The notes under the pieces: model-generated
The model's database searches: none
What the model was told of the DNA's origin: nothing
What the model saw: only the letters and a program-made list of their open reading frames with translations
Translations under genes and position numbers: made by a program
Source of the DNA: an uncultured Lachnospiraceae bacterium
GTDB lineage: Bacteria; Bacillota; Clostridia; Lachnospirales; Lachnospiraceae
Assembly (NCBI GenBank): GCA_910577115.1
Contig: CAJTMC010000067.1
Span: forward strand, 1 to 13,537
Reading direction: 5' to 3'
DNA: 13,537 nucleotides
Part shown: positions 7,309 through 13,537 of the stretch, one piece after another
How positions within the stretch are numbered: the first letter of the stretch is position 1
Layout of the letters: each line of letters opens with the position of its first letter

Positions 7309-7920
7309 ATGGAACTCAGGGACGTGGAAATGAGCTTAGGGATACAGTTCCCGAAACTATTTCACGCAATTAATAACAGTGGGATGATGGACTACTTAAC
7401 CCACCCCAAGGAATGGGTTGAAGATAAATTTGCAAACGACAGGAATGATGTATGGCAGGAAGATTTTTTTGGAGAATTTATGGGCGATTGTCGGCTCTTG
7501 GCTTTTGAAGACCTTCAAAGTTCCTATGATGATCTATATGAATGTCTGAACTTTGACTTGGAAATTTATCCGGAGCGTCAATCTCTCAATCCCCTATACA
7601 GGATTGTTCCGTTTGCGCGTAAAATATCCGGCGATAAATATTGTTTTTTATATGTAAACGGGGAAAGTGAACCTAAAATAGTGGTATACGGACATGACAC
7701 AGGAGATGTAGATTTGTGGGCAGCCGATTTCGAGGAATTTGTGTATTTCCAGATTGTTGAAGAGGTGGCAGATGGCGGCAGAGAAATACATTCGGATTAT
7801 ATAAAGGCGCACATTCAATGGTTGAGTGATGTTCATAGACGTCTGCTGGCAGAAACGCTGATAAAAGATATTTGGGAACAATTACCTGAACCGCAGGAAT
7901 TTAATATTTGGACATATTAA
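7309..7920 (+). CDS. SMI1/KNR4 (SUKH) family protein, likely immunity protein
   Basis: A 203-residue acidic, soluble protein with SUKH-fold signatures. MELRDVEMSLGIQFPKLF at the N-terminus matches the opening helix and E..LGi.fP pattern. RIVPFARKISGDKYCFLYV at about 98-116 matches the central PFA...GD.ycF core, and EPKIVVYGHDTGDVDLWAAD at 121-140 matches the final strands. SUKH proteins usually neutralise nuclease or other toxins of contact-dependent or polymorphic toxin systems, though some have other roles. The ATG at 7309 is preferred over the GTG at 7294 because GAGGTGG (7297-7302) lies just upstream of it. No toxin gene is in the window, so it is an orphan here. Confidence 0.75.
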   Translation: MELRDVEMSLGIQFPKLFHAINNSGMMDYLTHPKEWVEDKFANDRNDVWQEDFFGEFMGDCRLLAFEDLQSSYDDLYECLNFDLEIYPERQSLNPLYRIVPFARKISGDKYCFLYVNGESEPKIVVYGHDTGDVDLWAADFEEFVYFQIVEEVADGGREIHSDYIKAHIQWLSDVHRRLLAETLIKDIWEQLPEPQEFNIWTY

Positions 7921-7927
7921 TCAAATT

Positions 7928-7961
7928 CCCGTTTATCAGGCAGATGAAAAACGAAAACGGG
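7928..7961 (+). repeat. Hairpin between the SUKH and ATPase genes
   Basis: CCCGTTT and AAACGGG (7928-7934 and 7955-7961) form a 7-bp stem with a 20-base loop. No T-tract follows, so I do not call it a terminator. It may be an mRNA processing or stability element in a SUKH-ATPase transcript. Confidence 0.3.
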
Positions 7962-8036
7962 TCGGTGTCATAGAATAACAGGAACATTTGTTCTGAAACC
8001 TATTATCAGAGAAAGAAAGAAGGGCGGCAACCTGAT

Positions 8037-8894
8037 ATGATTTATTTATCCCATTTTGAATTTCCAGGCAGGGAAAGAGAATACGATTTTACAATGGGAC
8101 AAAAGCGTACCTGCTATGATACGGTATACCCCTTTTTGATTTTATCGGAGCACCAGTTGAGAATGCTTGATTTTGAGGAAGTGACAATCCTGTATGGCGG
8201 GAACGGTTCCGGAAAAACGACGGCATTAAATGTGATTGCACAGAAGCTTGGACTTGCGCGCGATACGTTATATAACCGCTCAAATTTCTTTGGAGATTAC
8301 TTAAACATGTGCTCATACGAAACGATCGGGCACATTCCAAAAGTCAGCAGAATTATCACGAGCGATGACGTGTTTGACTTTATGCTGAATCTGCGCAGCA
8401 TCAACGAAGGAATTGACCGAAAGCGCGAAGAACTGTTTGAGGATTATCAGGAGGCAAAATACTCCCGTTTTCAGATGCACTCATTAGAGGATTACGAAAA
8501 ACTGAAAAAAGTAAATTCGGCACGCCGCAATACGCAGTCGAAGTTTGTCCGCGAAAATCTACAGAATAATGTACGGGAACATTCCAACGGAGAAAGTGCA
8601 TTTCTTTATTTTGCAGATAAAATAAAAGAAAACGGATTATATCTGCTTGATGAGCCGGAGAACAGCTTGTCGCCGGAAAAGCAGCAGGAATTACTGCGAT
8701 TTTTGGAGGATTCCGCCCGCTTTTTCCACTGTCAGTTTGTGATTGCCACGCACTCACCATTCCTGCTTTCCATGAAAGGCGCAAAAATCTATGACTTGGA
8801 CGAGGAAATGGTCGATGTAAAGCGCTGGACGGAGCTTGGCAACGTGCGGGCGTATTATGATTTTTTCAAGAAACATGAGAAGGAATTTGATTGA
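8037..8894 (+). CDS. AAA/ABC-type predicted ATPase (COG3910-like)
   Basis: A 285-residue soluble ATPase with the full ABC-type nucleotide-binding set. It has Walker A GGNGSGKT (54-61), an ABC-like signature SNGES (183-187), Walker B LYLLDEPE with catalytic Glu206, D-loop SLSPEKQ and switch His239 in IATHSPFLL. A charged helical region at about 120-182 sits between Walker A and the signature. It has no membrane domain and no fused nuclease. This architecture matches standalone predicted ATPases of the COG3910/AAA_21 type, whose role is unknown; some relatives act in DNA repair or phage defence with a partner. GGCGG at 8023-8027 is the likely ribosome site. It lies 116 bases after the SUKH gene. 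Confidence 0.8.
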   Translation: MIYLSHFEFPGREREYDFTMGQKRTCYDTVYPFLILSEHQLRMLDFEEVTILYGGNGSGKTTALNVIAQKLGLARDTLYNRSNFFGDYLNMCSYETIGHIPKVSRIITSDDVFDFMLNLRSINEGIDRKREELFEDYQEAKYSRFQMHSLEDYEKLKKVNSARRNTQSKFVRENLQNNVREHSNGESAFLYFADKIKENGLYLLDEPENSLSPEKQQELLRFLEDSARFFHCQFVIATHSPFLLSMKGAKIYDLDEEMVDVKRWTELGNVRAYYDFFKKHEKEFD

Positions 8895-8916
8895 TAAAAA
8901 TTTACCACATTTCTGT

Positions 8917-8945
8917 TGACATTCCTGCAGGGAAGTAGTATGATA
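8917..8945 (+). promoter_or_regulatory. Sigma-A promoter of the mntP leader
   Basis: Consensus TTGACA (8917-8922), a 17-base spacer and TATGAT (8940-8945). Transcription would start near 8951, exactly at the first pairing strand of the riboswitch. Confidence 0.8.
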
Positions 8946-8950
8946 AGTCA

Positions 8951-9036
8951 AAACAAAGTTCCCATGAGGGAGTAGCAAGCACATGTAATGTGTAGCAAGT
9001 CAACATACTGGCCGTATTGCGGTCTGGCTTGTTTTA
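8951..9036 (+). promoter_or_regulatory. yybP-ykoY (manganese) riboswitch aptamer
   Basis: The conserved loop GGGAGTAGC is at 8969-8977 and the second conserved strand TCAACATACTGG begins at 9000. The ends pair as P1: AAAACAA (8951-8957) with TTGTTTT (9029-9035). It lies directly after a strong promoter and before mntP, the classic regulated gene. In known cases Mn2+ binding raises expression of the efflux pump. Internal helices were judged by eye only. Confidence 0.8.
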
Positions 9037-9042
9037 AATTGC

Positions 9043-9088
9043 AAGACTCATGTATAACTGTGAAGCTATACATAGAGTCTTTTATTTT
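9043..9088 (+). terminator. Terminator hairpin 1 of the mntP leader
   Basis: AAGACTCATGTATA (9043-9056) pairs with TATACATAGAGTCTT (9067-9081) with one bulged A and a 10-base loop, followed by TTATTTT. It lies just after the aptamer and is the probable expression platform for transcriptional control by Mn2+. Confidence 0.75.
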
Positions 9089-9097
9089 GCGAAAAGG

Positions 9098-9141
9098 AAG
9101 ACTTAAGTATAGCCTGCAAGGTTGTGTTTAAGTCTTTTATT
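9098..9141 (+). terminator. Terminator hairpin 2 of the mntP leader
   Basis: AAGACTTAA (9098-9106) pairs with TTAAGTCTT (9128-9136) around a 21-base loop, followed by TTATTA. Its arms resemble those of hairpin 1 (AAGACT...AGTCTTTTATT in both), which suggests duplication. The stem is weaker than hairpin 1. Confidence 0.6.
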
Positions 9142-9259
9142 ATGTATTCATTGATATGGGTGCATTTGCTACAAATATGTCGCAGCGGTGGTGTTCGAGT
9201 GAGGGAAGGATTAGGCTTGCCTGCTCGATATTTAAATCTTGAGGTGGGAGGAATCATAA

Positions 9260-9841
9260 ATGGAATGGAGCATGATGTTTGTTTTCAACAGCGTTTTGCT
9301 TGGTGTAGGGCTTGCTATGGACGCTTTCTCGGTATCAATGGCAAACGGTTTAAATGAGCCGAAGATGAAAAAAGGCAAAATGTGCGGGATTGCGGGCGTG
9401 TTTGCAGGCTTTCAGTCTGTGATGCCGATGATTGGCTGGATATGCGTCCACACGATTATCCAATATTTTACGGCTTTCGGAAAATTTATTCCCTGGATTG
9501 CGCTTATTCTCCTTGCATATATCGGTGGTAAAATGTTGTATGAGGGTATCCAAAGCAAGGACTCAAACGAAGAAAAGTCAAGTCTTGGAATCGGCGCACT
9601 GTTGATTCAGGGAATTGCAACTTCCATTGACGCATTATCTGTCGGATTTACAATCGCCGGGTACGGCTGGCTCATGGCACTTGCTGCCGCGCTCATTGTT
9701 GCGGCTGTTACGTTTGTGATCTGTATGGCAGGATTGCTCATCGGAAAGAAATTCGGAACAAAACTGTCCAATAAAGCACAAATACTCGGCGGTAGTATTT
9801 TAATTGTAATTGGGATTGAGATTTTTATTACAGGAGGTTAA
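9260..9841 (+). CDS. mntP: Manganese efflux pump MntP
   Basis: A 193-residue inner-membrane protein of the MntP (DUF204/YebN) family that exports Mn2+ and prevents its toxicity. Six hydrophobic segments form two similar halves. Each carries the hallmark acidic motif: AMDAFSVSMANG (Asp21) and SIDALSVGFTIAG (Asp124), the residues known to be essential in the E. coli protein. Length is typical. GGGAGG at 9246-9251 lies 8 bases before the ATG. Expression is probably controlled by the upstream yybP-ykoY leader and its two terminators. It is co-transcribed with the EcsC-family gene, whose ribosome site overlaps the mntP stop. Confidence 0.93.
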   Translation: MEWSMMFVFNSVLLGVGLAMDAFSVSMANGLNEPKMKKGKMCGIAGVFAGFQSVMPMIGWICVHTIIQYFTAFGKFIPWIALILLAYIGGKMLYEGIQSKDSNEEKSSLGIGALLIQGIATSIDALSVGFTIAGYGWLMALAAALIVAAVTFVICMAGLLIGKKFGTKLSNKAQILGGSILIVIGIEIFITGG

Positions 9842-9846
9842 ATTTT

Positions 9847-10644
9847 ATGGAAATACCGCACTGGAAACGAAAAACGCCTTTTCAGAAAGAATGGGAAGCT
9901 CTGTGCAAAAGAGAAAAGGCTTTTCTAGAACGAAGAAAGTTAAAAAAAGAATCCGTATTGAACCAGCTTCTTACAGAAAAAGTTCCGGAGAAACTGCAGC
10001 ATACATTAGACATAGCATTTGAGAAAGCATTTCTTCTGATTTTTGAAAAGGGAACAGGTATTATTGAAAAAACATACAGCAAAGAGGCTTTGAAAAATAA
10101 GTATAAGGTTAATCTTTATGCAGACGAACTATACCACAATCGAAAATCATTACGCGTTTTTTCAAAAAATGCAAATAAGGCAGGAATCAAAAATCAGGTT
10201 CTCTCCGGTGCAGCAGGTGTTGGTATGGGCATTTTTGGAATTGGGCTCCCCGACATTCCTGTTTTTACCGGAATGATTCTAAAGTGCATTTATGAAATTG
10301 CATTGCATTATGGTTTTGACTATAATTCCGAAACAGAAAAGTATTTTATCCTTTTATTGATAGAGGGCGCCGTATCTTATGGGAATCATCTTATGGAGAT
10401 CAATGATAAAATTGAAGTCTTTTCTCTTTCTCCGCATCTCCCAGAGTATTATTTGCCGGAAGAACAGATTGCGAATACCAGTAGCATGCTTTCAAAAGAA
10501 TTGTTGTACATGAAGTTTCTTCAAGGCATTCCCATAGTGGGAGTTTTGGGCGGATCTTATGACTTAGTTTATATGAAACAGATTTGTGAATATACGAAAA
10601 TAAAATATCAAAAGCGTTTCTTACATGAGTATAAAAAAGAGTAA
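9847..10644 (+). CDS. EcsC family protein
   Basis: A 265-residue protein matching the EcsC family, named after the third gene of the Bacillus ecs locus; its biochemical role is not known. A charged, Lys/Glu-rich helical N-terminus (1-60) is followed by a glycine-rich, probably membrane-associated core (VGMGIFGIGLPDIPVFTGM, about 125-143) and a second Gly/Pro-rich segment (FLQGIPIVGVLGGSYDL, 224-240), both characteristic of the family. AGGAGG (9832-9837) overlaps the end of mntP and the ATG follows the mntP stop by 5 bases, so the two are co-translated and share the Mn2+ leader. A role in metal stress is inference from position only. Confidence 0.8.
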   Translation: MEIPHWKRKTPFQKEWEALCKREKAFLERRKLKKESVLNQLLTEKVPEKLQHTLDIAFEKAFLLIFEKGTGIIEKTYSKEALKNKYKVNLYADELYHNRKSLRVFSKNANKAGIKNQVLSGAAGVGMGIFGIGLPDIPVFTGMILKCIYEIALHYGFDYNSETEKYFILLLIEGAVSYGNHLMEINDKIEVFSLSPHLPEYYLPEEQIANTSSMLSKELLYMKFLQGIPIVGVLGGSYDLVYMKQICEYTKIKYQKRFLHEYKKE

Positions 10645-10828
10645 AAATTTAGCACTACAGAAAAAAATCATATTACACTACGGATTAAACTGTTAAAACG
10701 GTTGCAGACTACCACGCTTTAATTGCAAAACAGCATCTGTGATATTCAATATTCATTCTATGAAATGTTCTCATTTACAAAAAGAGTTTCCCCTCCTCCC
10801 TGCTCTTTACTATAACGCATTTAAATAA
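10645..10828. other. Intergenic stretch between converging genes
   Basis: No gene seen. AAAGAG and CTCTTT (10781-10786, 10803-10808) may form a weak stem around a pyrimidine-rich loop. A strong terminator follows at 10829. Confidence 0.4.
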
Positions 10829-10865
10829 AAAGCGGTGCATCTTGTAAAAAAATGCACCGTTTTGG
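10829..10865. terminator. Bidirectional terminator
   Basis: CGGTGCAT / ATGCACCG (10833-10840 and 10852-10859) form a perfect 8-bp stem with an 11-base loop. A-rich sequence lies to the left and TTTT to the right, so it works on both strands. It ends the mntP-ecsC transcript and the converging lipoprotein gene. Confidence 0.85.
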
Positions 10866-10875
10866 TTGTTTTACA

Positions 10876-11520
10876 TTATACAAACTGATATATAACGACA
10901 TGTTTTGCATGAAAATCATTGCCTTCATAGCTGCCTGACATATTGACAGAGGACTGTTCTTTGATGTCAGTAAACGCGCCCTGCCGTTTCTCAGTATCCG
11001 AATCTCCGTTTACCCCGCCATTTTTAACTGTCCATACCTCATATGTTGTTTCCTCGGAAAAATATGCAGTAATCAGAACTTTTTCGTCACCAACATTGGT
11101 TACGGCAGTTGTTTCAGACAGGTTGAATGTTTTATTGATAACAATGCTGTTATCTCCGATGCTTTCGACACTGCCGTCCAGTTCCATATCCTCCTGCGTC
11201 TGATTGCTCTCCTGTGCATTTACGGTATTTACACTATCAATATTGTTGTTTTCCTGCATGTCTGTTACAGCTGTAGCATCCGTATTGTCAGCATTTCCGT
11301 TTTCCTGAAAATTGTCGTTTTTCTGCGTGTCTGTGGCATTCGCATCATCCGTATTTTCATTCTCCTGATAACTGCTGCCCTCCGGCGTGTCTGCATCAAC
11401 TGCGGAGGCGTTCTTTCCAACATTGTCAAATGCAACAGTATCCGTTTTGGAGTTGCCACATCCTGTTGCTGCCAATATTATTGCAGTGCAAAGATATACA
11501 GCTATTCTTTTGTTTTTCAT
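10876..11520 (-). CDS. Asn/Asp-rich lipoprotein of unknown function
   Basis: A 214-residue predicted lipoprotein. The signal ends in lipobox AATGC with modified Cys21. Residues about 30-112 form a low-complexity Asn/Asp/Thr linker built of degenerate repeats starting QEN or QES at residues 52, 72, 89 and 103 (spacing 20, 17, 14), probably a flexible wall-spanning spacer. Residues about 112-214 are a small beta-rich domain (LDGSVESIGDNSIVINKTF, then DFHAKHVVIYQFV at the end). GAGGG upstream on the minus strand is 7-8 bases from the ATG. It is transcribed alone toward the shared terminator. I do not recognise the C-terminal domain; an OB-like fold is a guess from the motif pattern. Confidence 0.8.
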   Translation of the reverse strand: MKNKRIAVYLCTAIILAATGCGNSKTDTVAFDNVGKNASAVDADTPEGSSYQENENTDDANATDTQKNDNFQENGNADNTDATAVTDMQENNNIDSVNTVNAQESNQTQEDMELDGSVESIGDNSIVINKTFNLSETTAVTNVGDEKVLITAYFSEETTYEVWTVKNGGVNGDSDTEKRQGAFTDIKEQSSVNMSGSYEGNDFHAKHVVIYQFV

Positions 11521-11569
11521 TGTTCTTCCCTCTTTCTAAAAATATTTCCAAAAGAATAACACACTTATG

Positions 11570-11586
11570 TCTAAATAATCTCTAAA
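11570..11586 (-). promoter_or_regulatory. Direct hexamer repeat, possible operator
   Basis: TCTAAA occurs at 11570-11575 and 11581-11586, one helical turn (11 bases) apart, about 50-65 bases upstream of the minus-strand lipoprotein start. A third copy is at 11535-11540. Hexamer pairs with this spacing are typical of OmpR/PhoB-type response-regulator sites, but the region is AT-rich and chance is possible. Confidence 0.3.
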
Positions 11587-11731
11587 CAGTATTTCGCTTT
11601 TAAGAATAAATAATAATATTTTGCAAATTCTGTAAAAAATTTCTTTATCCGCATTATAAATATTATATAAAAATGGTTGATTGTATCAAAAAAGCCTTGA
11701 TTTACGGACATACAAGCAGGATTTCAAGCTG

Positions 11732-11752
11732 AATTTACTACCAATTTACTAC
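11732..11752 (+). repeat. Tandem 11-base direct repeat
   Basis: AATTTACTAC occurs at 11732-11741 and 11743-11752, separated by one base. It lies just before the decayed MATE fragment. The role is unknown; it may be an operator remnant or slippage product. Confidence 0.4.
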
Positions 11753-11774
11753 TTTTAAGGGAAAGAACCTTGAT

Positions 11775-12086
11775 ATGCCGCCCGGAATCCTGCAAGCCCC
11801 AATCGCAACAATTACGATTGCCATTGCTACGCTTTTTGGTGACGGTCTAGCTGCCTTTTTCAGCCTTAGCCTTGGGAAAAAAGGTTTAGGGACTTCAATT
11901 ATGTTTGGGAGCGTTTTCGGCATTATCTGGACTATTCTTGCTTTTGTTTTTTTGAAACCGCTATGTTTGATATTCGGGGCAACGGAAAATATACTGCCCT
12001 ATGCACTTGATTATGGCCGTATTATCGTCATTGGGTTTACCTTTCAAATTGTCGGAAATACCATCCATCAGCCGTTTTTTAAAAAT
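11775..12086 (+). pseudogene. MATE-family transporter fragment
   Basis: About 104 codons of a MATE efflux protein. Recognisable parts are TLFGDGLAAFFSLSLGKK and ENILPYALDYGRIIVIGFTF, which in intact family members lie in the first half of a 440-460 residue protein. The first roughly 50-60 residues are absent, with a stop upstream in frame, and the segment between SLGKK and IMFGSVFG appears shortened. The C-terminal two thirds are replaced by an IS630 transposase remnant that continues in the same frame. No ribosome site is visible at the ATG. It is not a copy of the transporter at 4350, whose sequence differs throughout. Confidence 0.75.
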
Positions 12087-12846
12087 GAAGTAGATTTACA
12101 TGCCCACAAAATCCGCTACCGGCTTCATTCTTCGGAAGAAACGGAATCCCCGGAAGCTTTTGCGGATAAAGTTAATCAAATCTGCAGCCTGTACCAGAGC
12201 GCCCGGAAACAAAGCAGGGAAGGTGCACACATTGTTTCCACGAATGAAATGACCGGGGTACAGGCGCTGGAACATAAATATCCTGACAAGCTCCCATTCC
12301 CCGGCCAGTGCGCCAAAATGGAATTTGAGTATATCCGCCACGGCACGACCAGTCTCATTGAATTCTTTGATGATGCAACTGGCCGTATGGAAATGCCGTA
12401 TTTAAACTCCACACGCACGGAAGAGGATTTGTGGAAGCGGTAAAAGCATTGGTAAGGACAGACCCGCAAGCCTCATGGACATTTGTATGCGATGGCCTGA
12501 ATACCCATAAGTCGGAAGCCCTCGTCCGCTTTGTGACAGAAACCTGTGCCCCTGACGTGGAACTGGGCAAAAAAGGGAAGACAGAGATTCTCAAAAGTAT
12601 GGAAAGCCGGGCGGATTTCCTGCATGACACTTCCCATCGAATACGCTTTGTCATACTCCGAAACACAGTTCCTGGATGAACCAGATCGAGATATGGTTTG
12701 GCATTATTAACCGGAAACTGCTGAAGAAGAAAAGCTACCTGTCAATAGAAGAACCGCAAGCAGGCATCCTGCGCTTTATTGAACAATACAATCTTACGGC
12801 GCACCCATTCAAGTGGATATATGCTGGGATACCATCGGCAATTTAA
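12087..12846 (+). pseudogene. IS630-family transposase remnant (DDE domain), frameshifted
   Basis: The catalytic part of an IS630-type transposase is recognisable across three reading frames. The first frame holds EMTGVQALEHKYPDKLPFPG and MEFEYIRHGTTSL, the second WTFVCDGLNTHKSEALVRFV, and the third KHSSWMNQIEIWFGIINRK to AHPFKWIYAGIP. One base has been lost near 12430 (GAGGATTTGTGG) and one near 12652 (TTTGTCATACTCC). The first catalytic position reads STNEMTG where the family has STDEMTG, so that Asp is lost. The second Asp (FVCDG) and the Glu (NQIEIW) remain. The N-terminal helix-turn-helix domain is missing, so the element cannot transpose by itself. Confidence 0.88.
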
Positions 12847-12906
12847 TCACTGATATTTATGCAACGCTGTACTAGTGGGGCGCACCCATAAACTGTTTGG
12901 GCAGAT

Positions 12907-13062
12907 AAAAGCCGCACTTTGGCTTTTGTCTGAACGCAAATGTTCACAAAGCGAAGAAGGGCTTCGCTTAAGGGTAGCAAACGTAGCTTGCGATGGAGAT
13001 TTTTTCGCGTCCTTTGCGAAAAAATACTACTCGTCCCTTGACCGTCTGAATAGTCAGAACGG
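12907..13062. repeat. Comb of consecutive hairpins
   Basis: Six inverted repeats follow each other with almost no gaps. They are AAAAGCC/GGCTTTT (12907-12927), TGAAC/GTTCA (12931-12946), AAGCGAAG/CTTCGCTT (12949-12969), GCAA/TTGC (about 12977-12991, weak), TTTTTTCGC/GCGAAAAAA (13000-13024) and CCGTCTGA/TCAG-A-ACGG (13042-13062). The density is far above background. It may be a structured RNA, a palindromic repeat element or an IS end remnant. Confidence 0.6.
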
Positions 13063-13076
13063 ACTTAGAGCGAGGA

Positions 13077-13105
13077 TTGCCTTTCATAATTAAGCATGGT
13101 ATAAT
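13077..13105 (+). promoter_or_regulatory. Promoter of the 3'-edge lipoprotein gene
   Basis: TTGCCT (13077-13082), a 17-base spacer and TATAAT (13100-13105) with an extended -10 TGG. Predicted start near 13112 gives a leader of about 50 nt. Confidence 0.7.
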
Positions 13106-13162
13106 TTTTCTTGGCGCAAACCGATAAATTAAAACTTATAGGTATGAAAGGAGTAACAACAA

Positions 13163-13537
13163 ATGAAACAAACAAATAAATTATTTCAAAAAGAATTTTC
13201 GTTAAAATTCCCCCTGTCTGCCATAGATCGGAAAACTATCGTTTTACTGACTGGCTTTATACTGCTATTAACCTGTACCATAACAGGATGCGGAAGTAAC
13301 AGCCGGCAACAGTCAACACTTCCTGTTACAGAACCGATTCCAATAGAAAATCCGGCACAGGAAGAATCAACACAGGAAACTCAAAATCAGTCTGTGCCGG
13401 AACAACCAGACATGGAACAGCCCTCACAAACTGAGGATAACCAATCCCAATTTTCCCCCAGCACTCAGTCTGTCCCCGAAGAAGTGGAAACTGAAACTGT
13501 AGCCCCATCCCAAGATGTATCATCTTCTTCACGCTCC
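13163..13537 (+). CDS. Lipoprotein, N-terminal part (runs off the window)
   Basis: The first 125 codons of a predicted lipoprotein; no stop is reached. AAAGGAG (13147-13153) precedes the ATG by 9 bases. A longer than usual n-region of about 27 residues (MKQTNKLFQKEFSLKFPLSA and on) leads into a hydrophobic helix ending in lipobox TITGC, with modified Cys43. The rest seen is a Pro/Glu/Gln/Thr/Ser-rich disordered linker (PAQEESTQETQNQSVPEQP) typical of wall-spanning spacers before a sensor, binding or enzyme domain. The functional domain lies beyond the window, so the product is unknown. The long n-region could mean a later start, but no better start is visible. Confidence 0.75.
   Translation, partial: MKQTNKLFQKEFSLKFPLSAIDRKTIVLLTGFILLLTCTITGCGSNSRQQSTLPVTEPIPIENPAQEESTQETQNQSVPEQPDMEQPSQTEDNQSQFSPSTQSVPEEVETETVAPSQDVSSSSRS

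Larger units (their letters stand above)
12847..13162. other. Intergenic stretch after the IS630 remnant
   Basis: No supported gene. A frame open at 12875-13093 (72 codons) overlaps the hairpins and has no ribosome site. The stretch contains the hairpin comb (12907-13062) and the promoter at 13077-13105. Confidence 0.5.

Noticed and set aside
7309..8894. Complete toxin-immunity or retron/Septu-like defence system
   Set aside because: No toxin, nuclease, reverse transcriptase or HNH partner is visible beside the SUKH and ATPase genes.
9181..9235. Second aptamer between the terminators and mntP (GAGGGAAGG region)
   Set aside because: No yybP-ykoY conserved strands or closing helix could be found; only short chance pairings.
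9124..9357. 77-codon frame across the mntP leader and start
   Set aside because: It overlaps the second terminator and the mntP start in another frame, and is explained by the leader.
11745..12086. MATE fragment as a second functional transporter
   Set aside because: It lacks the N-terminus and most of the C-terminus, and runs into transposase sequence.
12907..13062. CRISPR array
   Set aside because: The inverted repeats differ from each other and there are no regularly spaced direct repeats or cas genes.
12875..13093. 72-codon frame reading through the hairpin comb
   Set aside because: It has no ribosome site and its codons are dictated by the inverted repeats. I keep it only as a possible translation of a repeat element.

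Overview
The window looks like accessory chromosome of a low-GC Gram-positive anaerobe, most likely a Clostridia/Lachnospiraceae gut bacterium. This rests on AT-rich DNA, strong GGAGG ribosome sites, several short-signal lipoproteins, an IS1634-type transposase, an IS630-type remnant and a yybP-ykoY (Mn2+) leader before mntP. The placement is inference; there is no rRNA or marker gene.

Layout. (1) 1-2115: an intact IS1634-family element (about 163-2115), with terminator hairpins inside both ends. It sits in what seems to have been a minus-strand gene, of which both halves survive as fragments. (2) 2384-4266: a leucine-rich-repeat lipoprotein with its own promoter. (3) 4350-6961: a MATE-like membrane transporter, a small ORF with a premature stop, and a second lipoprotein overlapping that ORF's second stop as ATGA. 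(4) 6962-7308: mostly non-coding, with a possible minus-strand small ORF. (5) 7309-8894: a SUKH (SMI1/KNR4) protein and a standalone AAA/ABC-type predicted ATPase. (6) 8917-10644: a manganese-homeostasis operon with a consensus promoter, a yybP-ykoY aptamer, two similar tandem terminator hairpins, mntP and an EcsC-family gene. (7) 10829-11520: a bidirectional terminator and a minus-strand Asn/Asp-rich lipoprotein. (8) 11775-12846: a decayed segment in which a MATE fragment runs in frame into an IS630 transposase remnant that has two frameshifts and a D-to-N change at the first catalytic position. (9) 12907-13062: a comb of back-to-back hairpins. (10) 13077-13537: a promoter and the N-terminus of a fourth lipoprotein that runs off the window.

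The clearest functional unit is the Mn2+ leader/mntP/ecsC operon. The rest reads as a patchwork of surface or lipoprotein genes, an orphan immunity-type protein and mobile-element debris. I see no complete undescribed defence or biosynthetic system. The most informative oddities are the duplicated terminator in the mntP leader, the stop-interrupted ORF before the 6014 lipoprotein, the reconstructable IS-disrupted gene and the hairpin comb.
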